Below are positions 33,175-44,465 of a DNA stretch of 64,000 bases, piece after piece. The position numbers and the translations under genes were made by a program. This DNA is from Eurosta solidaginis (Eukaryota > Arthropoda > Insecta > Diptera > Tephritidae), in the NCBI RefSeq assembly GCF_040869045.1, contig NC_090321.1, positions 32,919,426-32,983,425 of the forward strand, given 5' to 3'. Within the stretch, counting starts at the first letter, position 1; the number at the start of each line of letters is the position of its first letter. Below the pieces are notes generated by a model. The model worked only from the letters and a program-made list of their open reading frames with translations. It ran no database searches and was not told the DNA's origin.

Positions 33175-33866
33175 TTGAACAATATCGAAAATAACGGAAT
33201 TAATACCGATAAAGATGGGGATTTAGTAGTGAAACGAAAGGCACACGCTAAAAGGTCTGGTGTAATACAAATTGAGCACTCTGAAGCAACCGAATTACGG
33301 TTGGTGGGGTTACAAGTATGGCGCGGTGCTTTATTATTGGCAGATTATATTTTTCATAAACATGAAGAATTTGTAACATGTCTGTACTTGAATTAGGTGC
33401 AGGTGTTGGGTTGACCAGCATTGCTGCAGCCATTTATTCATCAAATGTGGTGTGCACCGATGTAAATGTTGGTGGAATCTTAGATTTAATACGTGCAAAT
33501 ATTAAACACAATACCGAACTTTTTAAAATACCAAATAGTATTAATGTATTGGAATTTGATTTTCTCCAACCACTGCAAGATTATTCTGGTGAATTACTGG
33601 AAACCATTGACAATTGTGATGTGGTTGTAGCAGCTGATGTAATCTATGATGATACATTAACTGATGCATTTATAAATGTTATGGACACTTTGTTTGAGCG
33701 TGGGAATCTGAGCAGAAAAGGTAAAACAATTTATATAGCATTAGAAAAACGATATGTATTCACGCTTGCAGAAATGGATACAGTAGCGCCAATGTTTGAA
33801 TATTTTCTAAGGAAATCAATGCATAAATCATGGAAAATTGAATACATCGCAACAGATTTCCCATGA
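33175..33866 (+). pseudogene. METTL22: METTL22-like methyltransferase fragment
   Basis: METTL22 proteins are SAM-dependent lysine methyltransferases. Frame 1 (to about 33380) ends RLVGLQVWRGALLLADYIFH, matching the conserved entry to the fold. A one-base shift then leads into MSVLELGAGVGLTSIAAA (SAM-binding motif I), DVVVAADVIYDDTLTDAF (post-motif) and YIALEKRYVFTLAEMD. It stops at FP, short of the usual C-terminus. The N-terminal third is missing, replaced on the left by hAT-like debris. Its end abuts the convergent PDSS2-like fragment. Most likely a damaged duplicate; a sequencing error at 33377-33380 could explain the shift but not the missing end. Confidence 0.7.
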
Positions 33867-33869
33867 TAT

Positions 33870-34671
33870 GATTGGATATATTTAAAGGTATCATAACATC
33901 ATTCACATCAAAATCGATATCTTCTGTTGTAGCAGTGCCATTTGTTTTGAGTGCTTCAGATCCATGTTTATAAGGCAATGGATTATTCTGCTCATCACGT
34001 TCGCCTATAAATTGTGCTTCGCTAAAATCACGTATGGCGGATGAAATTAATTCAACAACTTCTTGATTGCGTAAATTAGCCAATTCAGCGCTGGAGTGAC
34101 CAAGCAAATAATCACCAGTGAGTAAACCGATTTTATTGCCAAATGCCATATCTTCATATGAAGCTTTATCCTTTCCTGCTTCTGAGGATGGTTGCAAATT
34201 TACTAAACTCTGTAATAATGATAGTTATGTAAAATTTTTACTTTTTTGAGTAATTCTTAATTTACATTGTGTACTAAATGCGAAATACGTATCATTTCTG
34301 TTACTTCAGCTAATGCGCGTTGTGAATGCAATACACCAGCACTTTTATCCTGTTCTATATCTGGTATATTGGCTGCATGACCAGCAGCTTTCGAGATCAG
34401 TAGCACGATTAGACCCCAAGCCTGCATTGTATTCTTACCATTGTAAAGTAAATGTCTGAAATGAAAAAATTTTAAATTACAATTAAATTATATTGCTTTA
34501 CAATTAAATACTTTGCCGTCTCGAGTAGTGGGTGATTGCTGCCTACCAATTTGCGCAAACGTAATGCAACATTGGCAATTTCATCGCTGAGCAGCCAACG
34601 TAGACTTAAAAATGAGGTGGGGTACCCAACAATACGTTCTGCCTCGCTAACAGCCCGATTGAGTCCTATTT
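33870..34671 (-). pseudogene. PDSS2: PDSS2-like (decaprenyl diphosphate synthase subunit 2), partial
   Basis: PDSS2 pairs with PDSS1 to make the polyprenyl tail of ubiquinone in mitochondria. Three exons are visible: 34671-34512 ([40 protein letters not shown]), 34455-34266 (NGKNTMQAWGLIVLLISKAA, ending RISHLVHN) and 34209 to about 33880 (LLTGDYLLGHSSAELANLRN, SEAQFIGERDEQNNPLPYKH). All have good GT-AG borders in phase, so this is not a retrocopy. The 5' exons are missing: at 34672 the sequence changes to a LINE reverse transcriptase. The C-terminal exon is also absent, its place taken by the METTL22-like sequence. An unseen distant exon cannot be excluded. Confidence 0.75.
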
Positions 34672-34672
34672 T

Positions 34673-35270
34673 CAAGATAACTTGAAATCCAACTTAATAA
34701 AGGCGCTGGAAAACCCAGAAGATCAAGTTTGGTAACTAAGAGCTCGTGATTAACAGAGTCAAATGCTTTACTGAAGTCGGTGTAAATTACATCTGTTTGT
34801 TTGCAAACTAAAAAACCATTCATAACAAGAGACGTAAATTCAAGCAAGTTGGTAGTAGTTGATCTCCGATGAACAAAACCATGTTGACAAGGCGATATTA
34901 AAGAGCTAAACAAGTATTGAAGCTGGTATGTAATTATCTGCTCAAAAGTTTTAGGGATAGCTGAGAGCTTAGCTATGCCTCTGTAGTTCTCAATGTTAGA
35001 CCTACTACCTTTTTTATGCAAAGGTATAATAAACTATTGTTTCCAAATAGATGGGAATGATGCGGATTCCAGAGACAGTTTAAATAATTTAAAGATAGGC
35101 TCTGATAAGCTGACAGCACAGTACTTAAGTACACAACTAGGAACACCATCTGGACCCGGTGAAGATATCGGTTTCAATGCAAGAAGTTTATTAGGATATT
35201 TAGCTCATTCCGTTCTAGTCGTTCAGTCAGAGTGGTCGTGCGGGTCATCCTCGGCTCAACTATAATTTGT
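34673..35270 (-). mobile_element. LINE reverse transcriptase fragment (Jockey-type)
   Basis: Minus-strand frame: NYRGIAKLSAIPKTFEQIIT, PCQHGFVHRRSTTTNLLEF, then IYTDFSKAFDSVNHELLVTK (catalytic domain A), ending SYLENRTQS at the PDSS2 border. It is cut on its 3' side, which is unusual for LINE insertion and points to a rearrangement. 35280-36540 has no gene; 35610-35680 shares about 70 bp with the MITE at 60843. Confidence 0.75.
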
Positions 35271-37726
35271 CGGACTTTTTTTAGTTGAGTCGAAAATTTT
35301 AATAGGCCTCAAGGTTGGCTTTGTGCTTCCTTTTGGCTTTTCGGCGGAGTTGGGAGATGCACTGCTTCACTGATCTTGGTGTCAGATAGTGGTTGTGCAC
35401 TCCCAACAGGAATCAGTGAAAGTATAAGTGAAAGCATATTGAAAAATTAGAATTGATAACCTGGCGTGGGCGCGTGGGCCACATAATACCAACTCGATTT
35501 ACGTATAACTGTCGTAACGGGAAAATGTTTAGCACATGGCAACAGGCCATATACTGGAAATTAAGGAATTATAACGGAACAAATTACGGATTATAATTTT
35601 TATGACTTATAACCATAACCAGATAAAACAGCTGATCGAACCGACCTTTTGGAAATCAATGTAATCGATTAATGGTGCCATACCAGTACTTGGATGGTGC
35701 TTGTTACAGGAATTCTATCCAAACCATCAACACGCCCCAGAAAACCTTCGGTGTCTTTATCGTTAATACAACAACTAGGGCTCGAGCAAACCAAGTAGGC
35801 CAGTAGCTATTGAGAAAGCAGAAAAACACAATTGCCGTCTTTCAGTGAGCTTTACAGCTCCGGCTCACGCTCAATTCTCACGGGAATGCTTTGGATGATT
35901 GAGACTTGAGAAGCAGATGTCATGAAATTTTCCACGCGTGAAATGTGATAGGCAGATGTCGCCGCTGTTTTTCATTTAACATCTATTTTTGAAAGTAGGT
36001 ATATTAAAGGCCGCGTTGCCAACCTAAAAAGAAGTAATTAACAAATTTCTGGCTCACAAATTGAACCAGACTTCTATCTGGATTTATCTGGCTCAAATCG
36101 TTGTTGTTGTATTTACATGCAAAATTATTTCCTAGGCTCAGGATTTTGCCACCGGATGATAGCTAGTTTCCAATTGTTCTCATTATAATGTACGCGTCGA
36201 TGTTGTGCCAACCAACATTTTCCAACGCATTATTCCAGAATTTTTAACCATTTTTTTTTTCTTTTGCTATTGAGACTGCGACATTACAATAATGATATTG
36301 GTGGAAATCCACTGTAGTTAGCGGATGAAACGTTTTCGCTCAGACATCACGGTTCTGGTACAATAGCTCATTTAGCGTCAAAAACAAATGGTTCACAAGT
36401 CCTTCTAGAAGCAATTTTATTGAAGTAGAGGTTTAAACTATCCCTAAATTCAACGCGAAAGACATCATTGCGACATCAAACGGTTGTGCGACACAAAAAA
36501 TTCTGACATATCATGTAGAGTATTGAAATAAATGAACAACTTTGTTATAAATATAGTATTTTATTTTAGTTTATTATTAGGAAAGTGAAGTACAAGCTGG
36601 ATTGTTGAAATCATAGCTCCGACGTTTTATCTGAAAAAAAAAAAAAAAACATACGAAAAACGCAACATTAAACGAAAATTCACACTATAAAATATAATTT
36701 AGTTTTGTATATAAATCAGTTAAAAGTAAACAGCATGGTTTTAAAAAGGGTTCGACTCAGAAGAGGGACCTGAGTTAGGATAATATCATCATTAGGATAT
36801 GCTAAGTTATAAATTCGAGTATAATTATGCTTACTTTCAAACAATTTGAGTACAAATCTTTGAGATGCGTTGCTAATGAATTAGTAATCGGCTTTTCTAG
36901 TTAAAATCTGAAATATAAGAAAAAATCGATTTAATAAATATATTCATTTAATAAAACATTTTACTTTTAGATAAATATCAGTTAAAAAAAACTGTTACAT
37001 TTATATTTCAAATGAACTATACTATATGAGTCATCATGTAAGCAATTTGTACATAATTGCATTTTATGATATAAGAGCGCTCACCATTTTATGTAGAATA
37101 TCTTCTTCATATTTGCACGTCCTCTTTCCTCAGCCGATAACCATTCATTTGCATAGCACGTGCACAAGTTTAAGGTGGTTAATAGCACGTTTTCCACATG
37201 AACTCATTTGGCATCTGAAAATGATTTTACAGTTAGTGAATGGAAACGAGCTTTATTCATACTTTATTGTTTTCTTTATTGCTTCAGAATCCTTTTGGTT
37301 TAATAAAATGATTCAGCATGATTTAATTAAATCAGCTTCAAATTTGTCATCATTTACAACTTCTTAACGAAAAAGACAAATTATTAATACTATAATACAA
37401 ACCTCTTAAGATGTAAGTCGAAACATGTATTGCGCGCTTTATAATCACCATAAACCTAAAATAAAAAGAAAATTAACGTTGTCGGCTGTACTGTACTATA
37501 TATAATGTAATAAACTGAATTCTTTCAGAATCCTTTTGGTTTAAAATGAAGTCGTCAGCAACTCTACTAATGATTCAACTTATCATATAAACATTTAATC
37601 TAAGTTTAGGTTTGTATGTCAAATCTCCATCCGTATCTGGTTCATGTACCATTGAAACACGAGGTATGTTATTTTAATTTGACATTTTCTTTCAATATTT
37701 TCTGTATTTTGTTTTGAGATTCGCTG

Positions 37727-37761
37727 TTGTTGTTGTTGTAGCGATAAGGTTGCTCGCCGAA
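37727..37761 (-). mobile_element. 35-bp micro-insertion of the CAA-tailed 3' end
   Basis: The inverted tail plus GTAGCGATAAGG and TTGCTCGCCGAA lies between TGAGATTCGCTG (37715-37726) and TGAGATTCACTG (37762-37773), a 12-bp duplication with one change. It starts at almost the same base of the family as the insert at 13928. 36540-37715 shows no gene I can support. Confidence 0.8.
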
Positions 37762-37967
37762 TGAGATTCACTGTCATTTCGTTTGTCATCTTTGATTCGT
37801 TTTGGTTGCAAAATTCGCCTCCTTCCTGTATTTTTTTTTTCATAGCAAAATGCCAAGCGGACATTAGTCCAAGTTATTGTAGTTAAATAAAAACCAAAAC
37901 ACTTTGTTAAAGGATTCAAAATTAAAAGAACCTGTAAGTTTTATATAGTTAATAACTTAAAACAATC

Positions 37968-40852
37968 ATGGTTGAAGAAACAACACAGAGCAGCCGGCCA
38001 CGCATGAAGACGGCACGGCCCAAATCGGTTTGTGCATGGTCTGTCACCGATGTGCGAAAATGGTATATGAGGCATTGCGGCGAGTATCCACAATATTTGG
38101 AACTCTTCTCAAAGGTGAGCATCAAAATAGGGAGTTATAACGATATAAAAACGTTTCCGTCAGCAAGTGCAGTCTCTACAAGGCAGGTGCACATGATATC
38201 TAGCATATACGGGTTGTGGAGCAAGTTTCTCCGGTAATAGTGCAGTTTACGGTACTCACCGATATTTGGGCCAAAATTTTCGAGTGAGGTATCAAAATAC
38301 GCGTATTCACGTCTAGATCAAGAATCCGAAAGCGGAAGTTAACTTTTTTACCCGTTCAAAATATATTAACGAAAAACCGAAAAAAGACCCGCGGTCCCTC
38401 CGAAACCGGGGGTGGGATCCATAGTATTTTTGCGCAGAATACCTTTCTGCGTTGGCGGCCTTCGGCAGCGCTTATAAAAATAACCCTGGGCTACGCCATG
38501 CCAAGTCCGGGTGTGTGGTATAACCGTGGCTACCGCCACGGTGATGCACAATTTTTTTGTGGTTACAAACACAACAACAACCACATGAAAATCGCCAACT
38601 TCAACTGCAAATATCTCCGGACAGATATAACATTTTTCTTTTCCGCCTTCGGATTATTGTTCTCGAGATTAATACGCGTCTTTTGATACATCACTTAGCC
38701 CAACTTTAGGGTGGGTACCGTAAACTGCACTACTACCGTTTCTCCTCTCGCAGGAATATAATTTTATATTGTGAATTGTTTTTCCAGCGACTTTTTACTA
38801 CAACGTATTTCCAAAAGTGTTTTGGGTCACCGTAGGTGGTTCATACATGTACAAGATACATTCATACATATACGCAATTATACTTACTTGAAGTGCACCT
38901 AAGGCGAAAGGGCGCTTGCTACCCGTGCTGTCATTGTGTCCCAATATATCTGTTATTCTTCCAATAGTTATGAAACCACGTATTTAGTGAACGTTTTCCG
39001 GAATGAAACCGTTATTTCTAATAATTGAGATAACAAATTTTTTATTTTTTTTTTTTAACTTCCAAAAGTCTAAATAATTCCAATTTTTCCAGCTTTTTGC
39101 CAATGTGCTACCGAAAAATTATGCCATTGGCGTGGTGAGAAGTTTTTGAAAATGTTGCCGTATATTACAACGTTATATTCAACGCTATATATAAGTGCGC
39201 TGGCAACCCCTTGAATAATTTGGATATTATACAGTCTCTTACGACAGGCACTGCGGTCCCCCAGCGGGTTAGGGGATCAGAATATACCCGCGGTAGGTAT
39301 GCCTGTCGTAAGAGGCGACTAAAATACCAGATTCAAGGGGCTGTGTAGCGCAACCCTTCAGGTTGCCAGCGCAATATATTGCTTCTTCAAACCCAATTGT
39401 CAACCTCACATATCAGCGGCGAATCTTGTTTCACTAACAGACGAGTCTCTGGCGACCCCAAGCTCATCATAGAACTTGGGGTGGGGTGGGATGGAATGGC
39501 TTGAAGGTTTAATGTGGCCACATAAATCGTTCCCGAGATGGTCGGGCTAGCACCTTAATGGTACTGTGGTACCGGATCTGTATCCGGCAAAGGACCATCA
39601 CATCGATAACACTCCTCAAAGCCTTCGGGGAGCAACCTTATCGCTACAAAATCAACAACAACAACAGGCACTACGGGTTGGGAGGTCAGAATATACCCGC
39701 GGTAGGTATGCCTGTCGTAAGGGGCGACTAAAATACCAAATTCAATGGGCTGTGTAACGCAACCCTTTCAGGTTGCCAGCGCAATATATAGCTTCTCCAA
39801 ACACAATTGTCAACCTCACATATCCGCGGCGAATCCCGTTTTACTAACAGACGAGGCTCTGGCGACCCAAGCTCCTCATGGAACTTGGGAGTGGGGAGGG
39901 AGGGATGGCCTGAAGGCGTAGTGTGGCCATATAAATCGTTCCCGAGATGGTCGGGCTAGCACCTTAATGGTGCTGTGTTACTGGAGCGTACCGGATCTGT
40001 ATCCGGCAAAGGACCATCACATCGAGGGGAGGCGGTATGTCCCTAAAGGTTTCATGTAGTCATACTAAATCGTTCCCGAGATGGTCGGGCTGGTGCCTTA
40101 ATAGTGATCTGCACCCGGCAAAGAACACCCCTTCGGGGAGTATCCTTATCGCTACAACAACAAATGGAGGAAGACTTAAACTTTCTTGATGCTCCCAAAA
40201 CAACTTCACTTATAGTAAAATAGTGATAGTTGGAATGTAACGCAGCGGCCAAAATCGCATACGCACGAACTCTATTATAACTTACGAATTCTGTGTCAAC
40301 TATGAACTATGTAGGGTTAAATTCTTCTATAGCAACAACATCAGCAACAACAAGCTCTCGTAGCAACAAAGTAATTCGGTACGATCATTCATTACTGCAA
40401 TATCGCTGTAGTGCTCTGTTCGAACCTTTTCTGATCTAGCTAAATACAAAATTTTACCAATGTTAAAGCCATCTACACTTGCCGCTTAAGCCCAATCAGT
40501 GGAAAAACTCTATAAAGGTCCATGCCTTACTGTATTTTCGTTGAATGATCAGCACATTTCAAATAACGATTTCTTTCAATTTGTAGGCGTAGATAATTCT
40601 AAAGCACAGCACAAAAATTACAACAATATACTTAATAACTTAATTGTTTGCTTTTCGTTTAATTTGCAGCATGAAATCACAGGCCGCGCACTTCTGCGCA
40701 TCAATGATTATTCACTACAAAGAATGGGCATCAGTGACAATGGTGATCGTGAAGCAATTTTTCGTGAGATATTGAAACAACGACTCAAAACCGATATTAT
40801 GGAAATACGTGATATGGAACGTGAAATAAATACATATTACAATACTAGATAA
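37968..40852 (+). CDS. ave: Aveugle (SAM-domain scaffold), two exons
   Basis: Aveugle (Hyphen) is a small SAM-domain protein that links CNK to KSR/Raf in Ras-MAPK signalling. Exon 1 is 37968-38114 (TCAAAG|GTGAGC), exon 2 is 40670-40852 (TTTGCAG|CATGAA), giving 109 residues, close to the fly protein. The SAM domain covers most of it: SVCAWSVTDVRKWYMRHCGE, YLELFSK, then across the junction HEITGRALLRINDYSLQRMG and DREAIFREILKQRLK. The tail ends EINTYYNTR. The 2.55 kb intron holds a MITE and SINE-like copies. Intact. Confidence 0.95.
38240..38730. mobile_element. TA-flanked MITE (491 bp) in the ave intron
   Basis: Terminal inverted repeats GTGCAGTTTACGGTAC and GTACCGTAAACTGCAC are perfect over 16 bp and flanked by TA on both sides (38238-38239; 38731-38732), as for Tc1/mariner-like insertions. 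Part of it (CCCGCGG...CCGAAACCGGGGGTG, CCGCCTTCGGATTATT) recurs inverted around 56395-56500 and 57632-57700. Confidence 0.8.
39257..39663 (+). mobile_element. CAA-tailed SINE-like element, near full length
   Basis: It begins CCCCCAGCGGGTTAGGGG, includes GCCTGTCGTAAGAGGCGAC and GAACTTGGGGTGGGG, and ends GCAACCTTATCGCTACA with a CAA tail. ACAGGCACTGCGG at 39244-39256 and ACAGGCACTACGG at 39664-39676 form the target duplication. It encodes nothing. I see no clear tRNA head. Confidence 0.85.
39677..40163 (+). mobile_element. Second SINE-like copy plus a nested third 3' end
   Basis: It follows the first copy directly and has the same body, slightly cut at the 5' end. At about 40025 it switches back to the C-poor middle (GTCATACTAAATCGTTCC) and runs to a second CAA tail, so a partial third copy (40025-40163) is joined on. 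Confidence 0.75.
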
Positions 40853-42386
40853 ATAAATTTAAAATATTCAGTTTAATCAAGTATAAGGGAAAATTTAAAC
40901 ATTTTAAGAAAAAAGTGTGACTAGTACAACAAGTTTAAGACAAATATAAGTAGAATGGATAGTACTTCATAGCGAAACAAAACGCACACCAATTATCAGC
41001 TAATTTTTATATACCTGTGAAGAATGAAATTGTAAATTGTGTGCATTGCAGAGATTAGGAGTAAATTTTAAATATCTATTAGTAAAAAGATTGTAATTTA
41101 ATACGTCGTAAGCTCTACAAAACTGACTAGGTTGAGATATAAACATGCAAACTTTACATTGTAGGCTGTTAATATGAGTGTCGTATTCATTGTAAAATCG
41201 TATGTCGTATTTTGTTTTCATGGGTTTCAATACAAGTGTTGCTTAACACATAGCACATACGACGAATAAGAGACCTGTTGTTTGCCATAATAGTTTTCTA
41301 GGTTTTTTTTATATGTCTTTGAATGAAGTGACCTATAATTTATGTTTATGAATTATTGTGAAATTAAAACTGTTAAAATTTTGTAACTTTTATAGTTTCT
41401 GCTTCAAAAATTGTTTGTTGCGTGTAAAGCATACAATTATATTTACAACATATGTATGTATGTACTACATGCTTGTGATTTATTCGTAACAGGAAAACCA
41501 ATATTTAGTGTAATTTATTGAGAACACCATATAGCTATTATATAAACGGAATTAAAAAGAATTATATCATACATACATAAATAAGTTAGTAAATAATAAA
41601 AGTTTTTATTAAAGTTTTTGTATTAGTCGTTTAGCTTCACCAATTTTTTTTTTTTTTTTGCTTTAGCCAAACTAATCAAAAAATAAAATGTAGAAAACCG
41701 AAAATCCCGAAAAATAAAAATGTCGAAAAAGAAAATGTTGAAATTCGCGCGAATTTTACACATAATTAATTACATTATCTCGATAATTGTAATATATGAA
41801 TATAAACGCCTCTTCACCTGGGAATCAATAATTCAAAGACGGAAAATAATGATATTTCTTATGTTAAAATATGGTCACAAGAAACCAATTAGTAACCCCA
41901 AGGAAAAGCAGAGGCCCGATATATAATTTTTTTGCACGAAACCCCTTATTGCATAAGTGACCTTCGGCCAAGTTTTAAAAATAATAGGCCTGGATGGATC
42001 CAACGCGGGCTACGCTATCCACAGTGTTTCTGCAGAAAATACATTTTTGCATATATGTTTGTGTTTACAACAAAATCATTGAAAATACCAAAACACATGA
42101 AAATGTGCAACTTTTCTTCGCAAATGCCTGTTGAAAAGTACAAAATATACCAAATATGTAAGTTGGCATTTTTCTACTCTTCTTCTCTGTTTATCACTAA
42201 AACAGGAATATTTAAGTGAGAGAAGTATAATATGCTAAGTTTTTTAAAAGATCAATTTTAGAATATTCTTTTTTTATCTAGAATTATAAGAATATTTGCC
42301 TTTCTATTTTGGTATGATATTTTGTGTTTGGTAATATTTTGAGCGTTTATAAGATTTATTTTATGTTTAACTACAATATATTCAGA

Positions 42387-42886
42387 TTATAAATTGTCAA
42401 CTAGCTTATATACTCCCACGTGGTTTTTATCAACTATAACCTTCAGTATTCTGTGCCAAGCTTCAACCGAGTTCTGCGTGGTTGGGATATTCAAATCCAT
42501 TTGCTCATAAATTGACCAAAATGCTGGGGGATACGCTGAAGCTGACTTACCCCCGAAAATGTAGTTTTTTTCATCCATTTTAAAATATTTCCGCAATTAC
42601 TACTCATTGACTTTTTGAGGCAATCATAATATAGAGGTATCTCCTCCGGGTTTAAGAAAGCTAAACATTTGAACATTCTTAACTTTAGGGAAAATATTTC
42701 GTTCTTTCCGTATAGCGTTGCAAGTTTTTCACTCTGGATTTTTCTCCATAAAGTCTGCCCAAAGTGAAAAAAACATCCTTTATTGATAATACTTGGGCAA
42801 AATTTGATTTCCATATTTTGAAAAATCAAATATTTCGACATTTCTGTTTCGTCATTTTTATTTTCGACTTTTCGTACGGATCCCAA
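42387..42886 (-). pseudogene. MULE-type transposase fragment
   Basis: Two overlapping minus frames read NKGCFFHFGQTLWRKIQSEK and MFKCLAFLNPEEIPLYYDCL, then PPAFWSIYEQMDLNIPTTQN and SVEAWHRILK. This is the C-terminal half of the MULE transposase domain found with FLYWCH/MuDR-like proteins. A frameshift near 42540 and missing ends show it is dead. No terminal repeats were identified. Between 40853 and 42386 I see only the ave 3' region and AT-rich DNA. Confidence 0.7.
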
Positions 42887-43213
42887 ACTAATATGTTAAA
42901 TTTTCACCATTTGTCTCCTTACATATGTATATTGGAAATAAATATTTCGAACAAATTGTAATTGCTTAATGGAAGAACCAATTTCTCGAATGCTTATGTC
43001 CAACCAAAACATACATTTTTACTTACAATTTTTTCCCAATTTTATCATATTTAACTATTAGAAAAGTATTTAAAACAAATAGCATCTAGTATACAAAATT
43101 TTATAATACAATAATTTAATTGAGAAAATTTAATTATTAACATTGTATAGTAAATTTTTTTAAGTAGCGCTGTTACTTTTTTATTTTTTTAATTCAAAAA
43201 CAAATGTGTTTTT

Positions 43214-43338
43214 CAATTATTTCTTCAAACTGGCTCTAGGTCAATAAACTAAACAAGTTCAATCAACTTCTGAAAAAACAACAAGTTGATTGAACTTGTT
43301 TAATTTATTGACCTAGAGCCAGTTTGAAGAAATAATTG
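43214..43338. repeat. Near-perfect palindrome, 56-bp arms
   Basis: Arms 43214-43269 and 43283-43338 match at 55 of 56 positions around a 13-bp loop. It lies about 330 bp upstream of the MULE fragment and could be a terminal remnant of that element, or an independent hairpin. Confidence 0.95.
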
Positions 43339-43552
43339 TTAAATTTAAAGGTCGCCAAAAATCAAAATTTCAAATGTTTTTTTTTTTTTTTTTGATACAA
43401 AACAATTATAAAATTATTAAAATTGTGCATGTCTAACAACTCGCAAATATATGTACATATATACATTAATTAGAAATAAATTGCTGAGCATTTTTAATAT
43501 CTCCGGCACCTCAGAGGGTTTATAACATATGTACATACCGAAATTCTGGCCT

Positions 43553-43602
43553 ATAAGGTTTAATGTGGTCATATTAATCGTTCCGGAAATGATCGGGCGC
43601 TC
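43553..43602 (+). mobile_element. Short internal SINE-like fragment
   Basis: AAGGTTTAATGTGGTCATA and TCGTTCCGGAAATGATCGGG match the middle of the family at 39257. 43650-44075 holds nothing I can assign. Confidence 0.5.
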
Positions 43603-44078
43603 AAATAATTCCTTGTTTACCCCTGCAGCTGCTTCACTCAGCTCATTGACTTTCATTGTCTTAAGCGTTTTTATCTTCCCTGGCTAGCTACTGCATTCCC
43701 CTCCTCATCATCTTCATTATAATAGTCTGAGTGAACTATCCTGGTCGTACGACTGCGAGATTAGCGGGTTAATATTAAATATGTGGAAGCAAAAAAGTCC
43801 ACCACATTAGCGCTCCTTCGCGTGGTAAGGCCAACTTACTTATGGAGGCGGTCAGGTTTGCTGATTAAGAGAGTTTGCCATTGTTAGCGACTCACGTCCT
43901 GTCGCCGTCCCATTAGGAGGAAGCTATGAAGTTTGACTAAGCCCTCAGAATGTCTACAAGTGCCCATCATAACTCACCTGAAAATTACCAAAAAATTATG
44001 CACAGGGCTCCCCAACTTTTAGCCAAATTTGGCTAGTATGAATAAAACGAGCTCATATAACCGGTATTAAATAGAGAT

Positions 44079-44460
44079 TGTTGTTGTTGTTGTTGTAGCA
44101 GTGCTTCGCCCCATCCAATAGGTGCGACCGATCACAAATTGTCATCAATATCCTCTAACGGGAGTCCAAGGAAACTTGCTGTTTCAACTGGGGTGGACCA
44201 TAATGAGAGGTGTTTTAGAGGCGTTGGTTCCACATTACAATTAAAGAGATGGTTGGTGTCATGTGGGGACACATTGCAAGCAGGGCATACATTTTGTATG
44301 TCGTGGTTGATTCTGGATAGGTAAGATTTAACCTGTTACAGTATCAAGATCGAAGTTGAGCTAGAGTGACTCGCGTTTCCCTGTGGAGTGTGCGTTCCTC
44401 TGCCGCAAGTTTTGGGTATTGTTCTTTGAGTAATGGATTCACCGAGCAATTGCTGGCAAC
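44079..44460 (-). mobile_element. 3' end of a Jockey-like LINE
   Basis: It starts with the inverted CAA tail and GTAGCAGTGCTTCGCCCC and matches 45507-45130 inverted, and 12705-13090 directly. 5'-truncated. Confidence 0.8.
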
Positions 44461-44465
44461 AGAAT

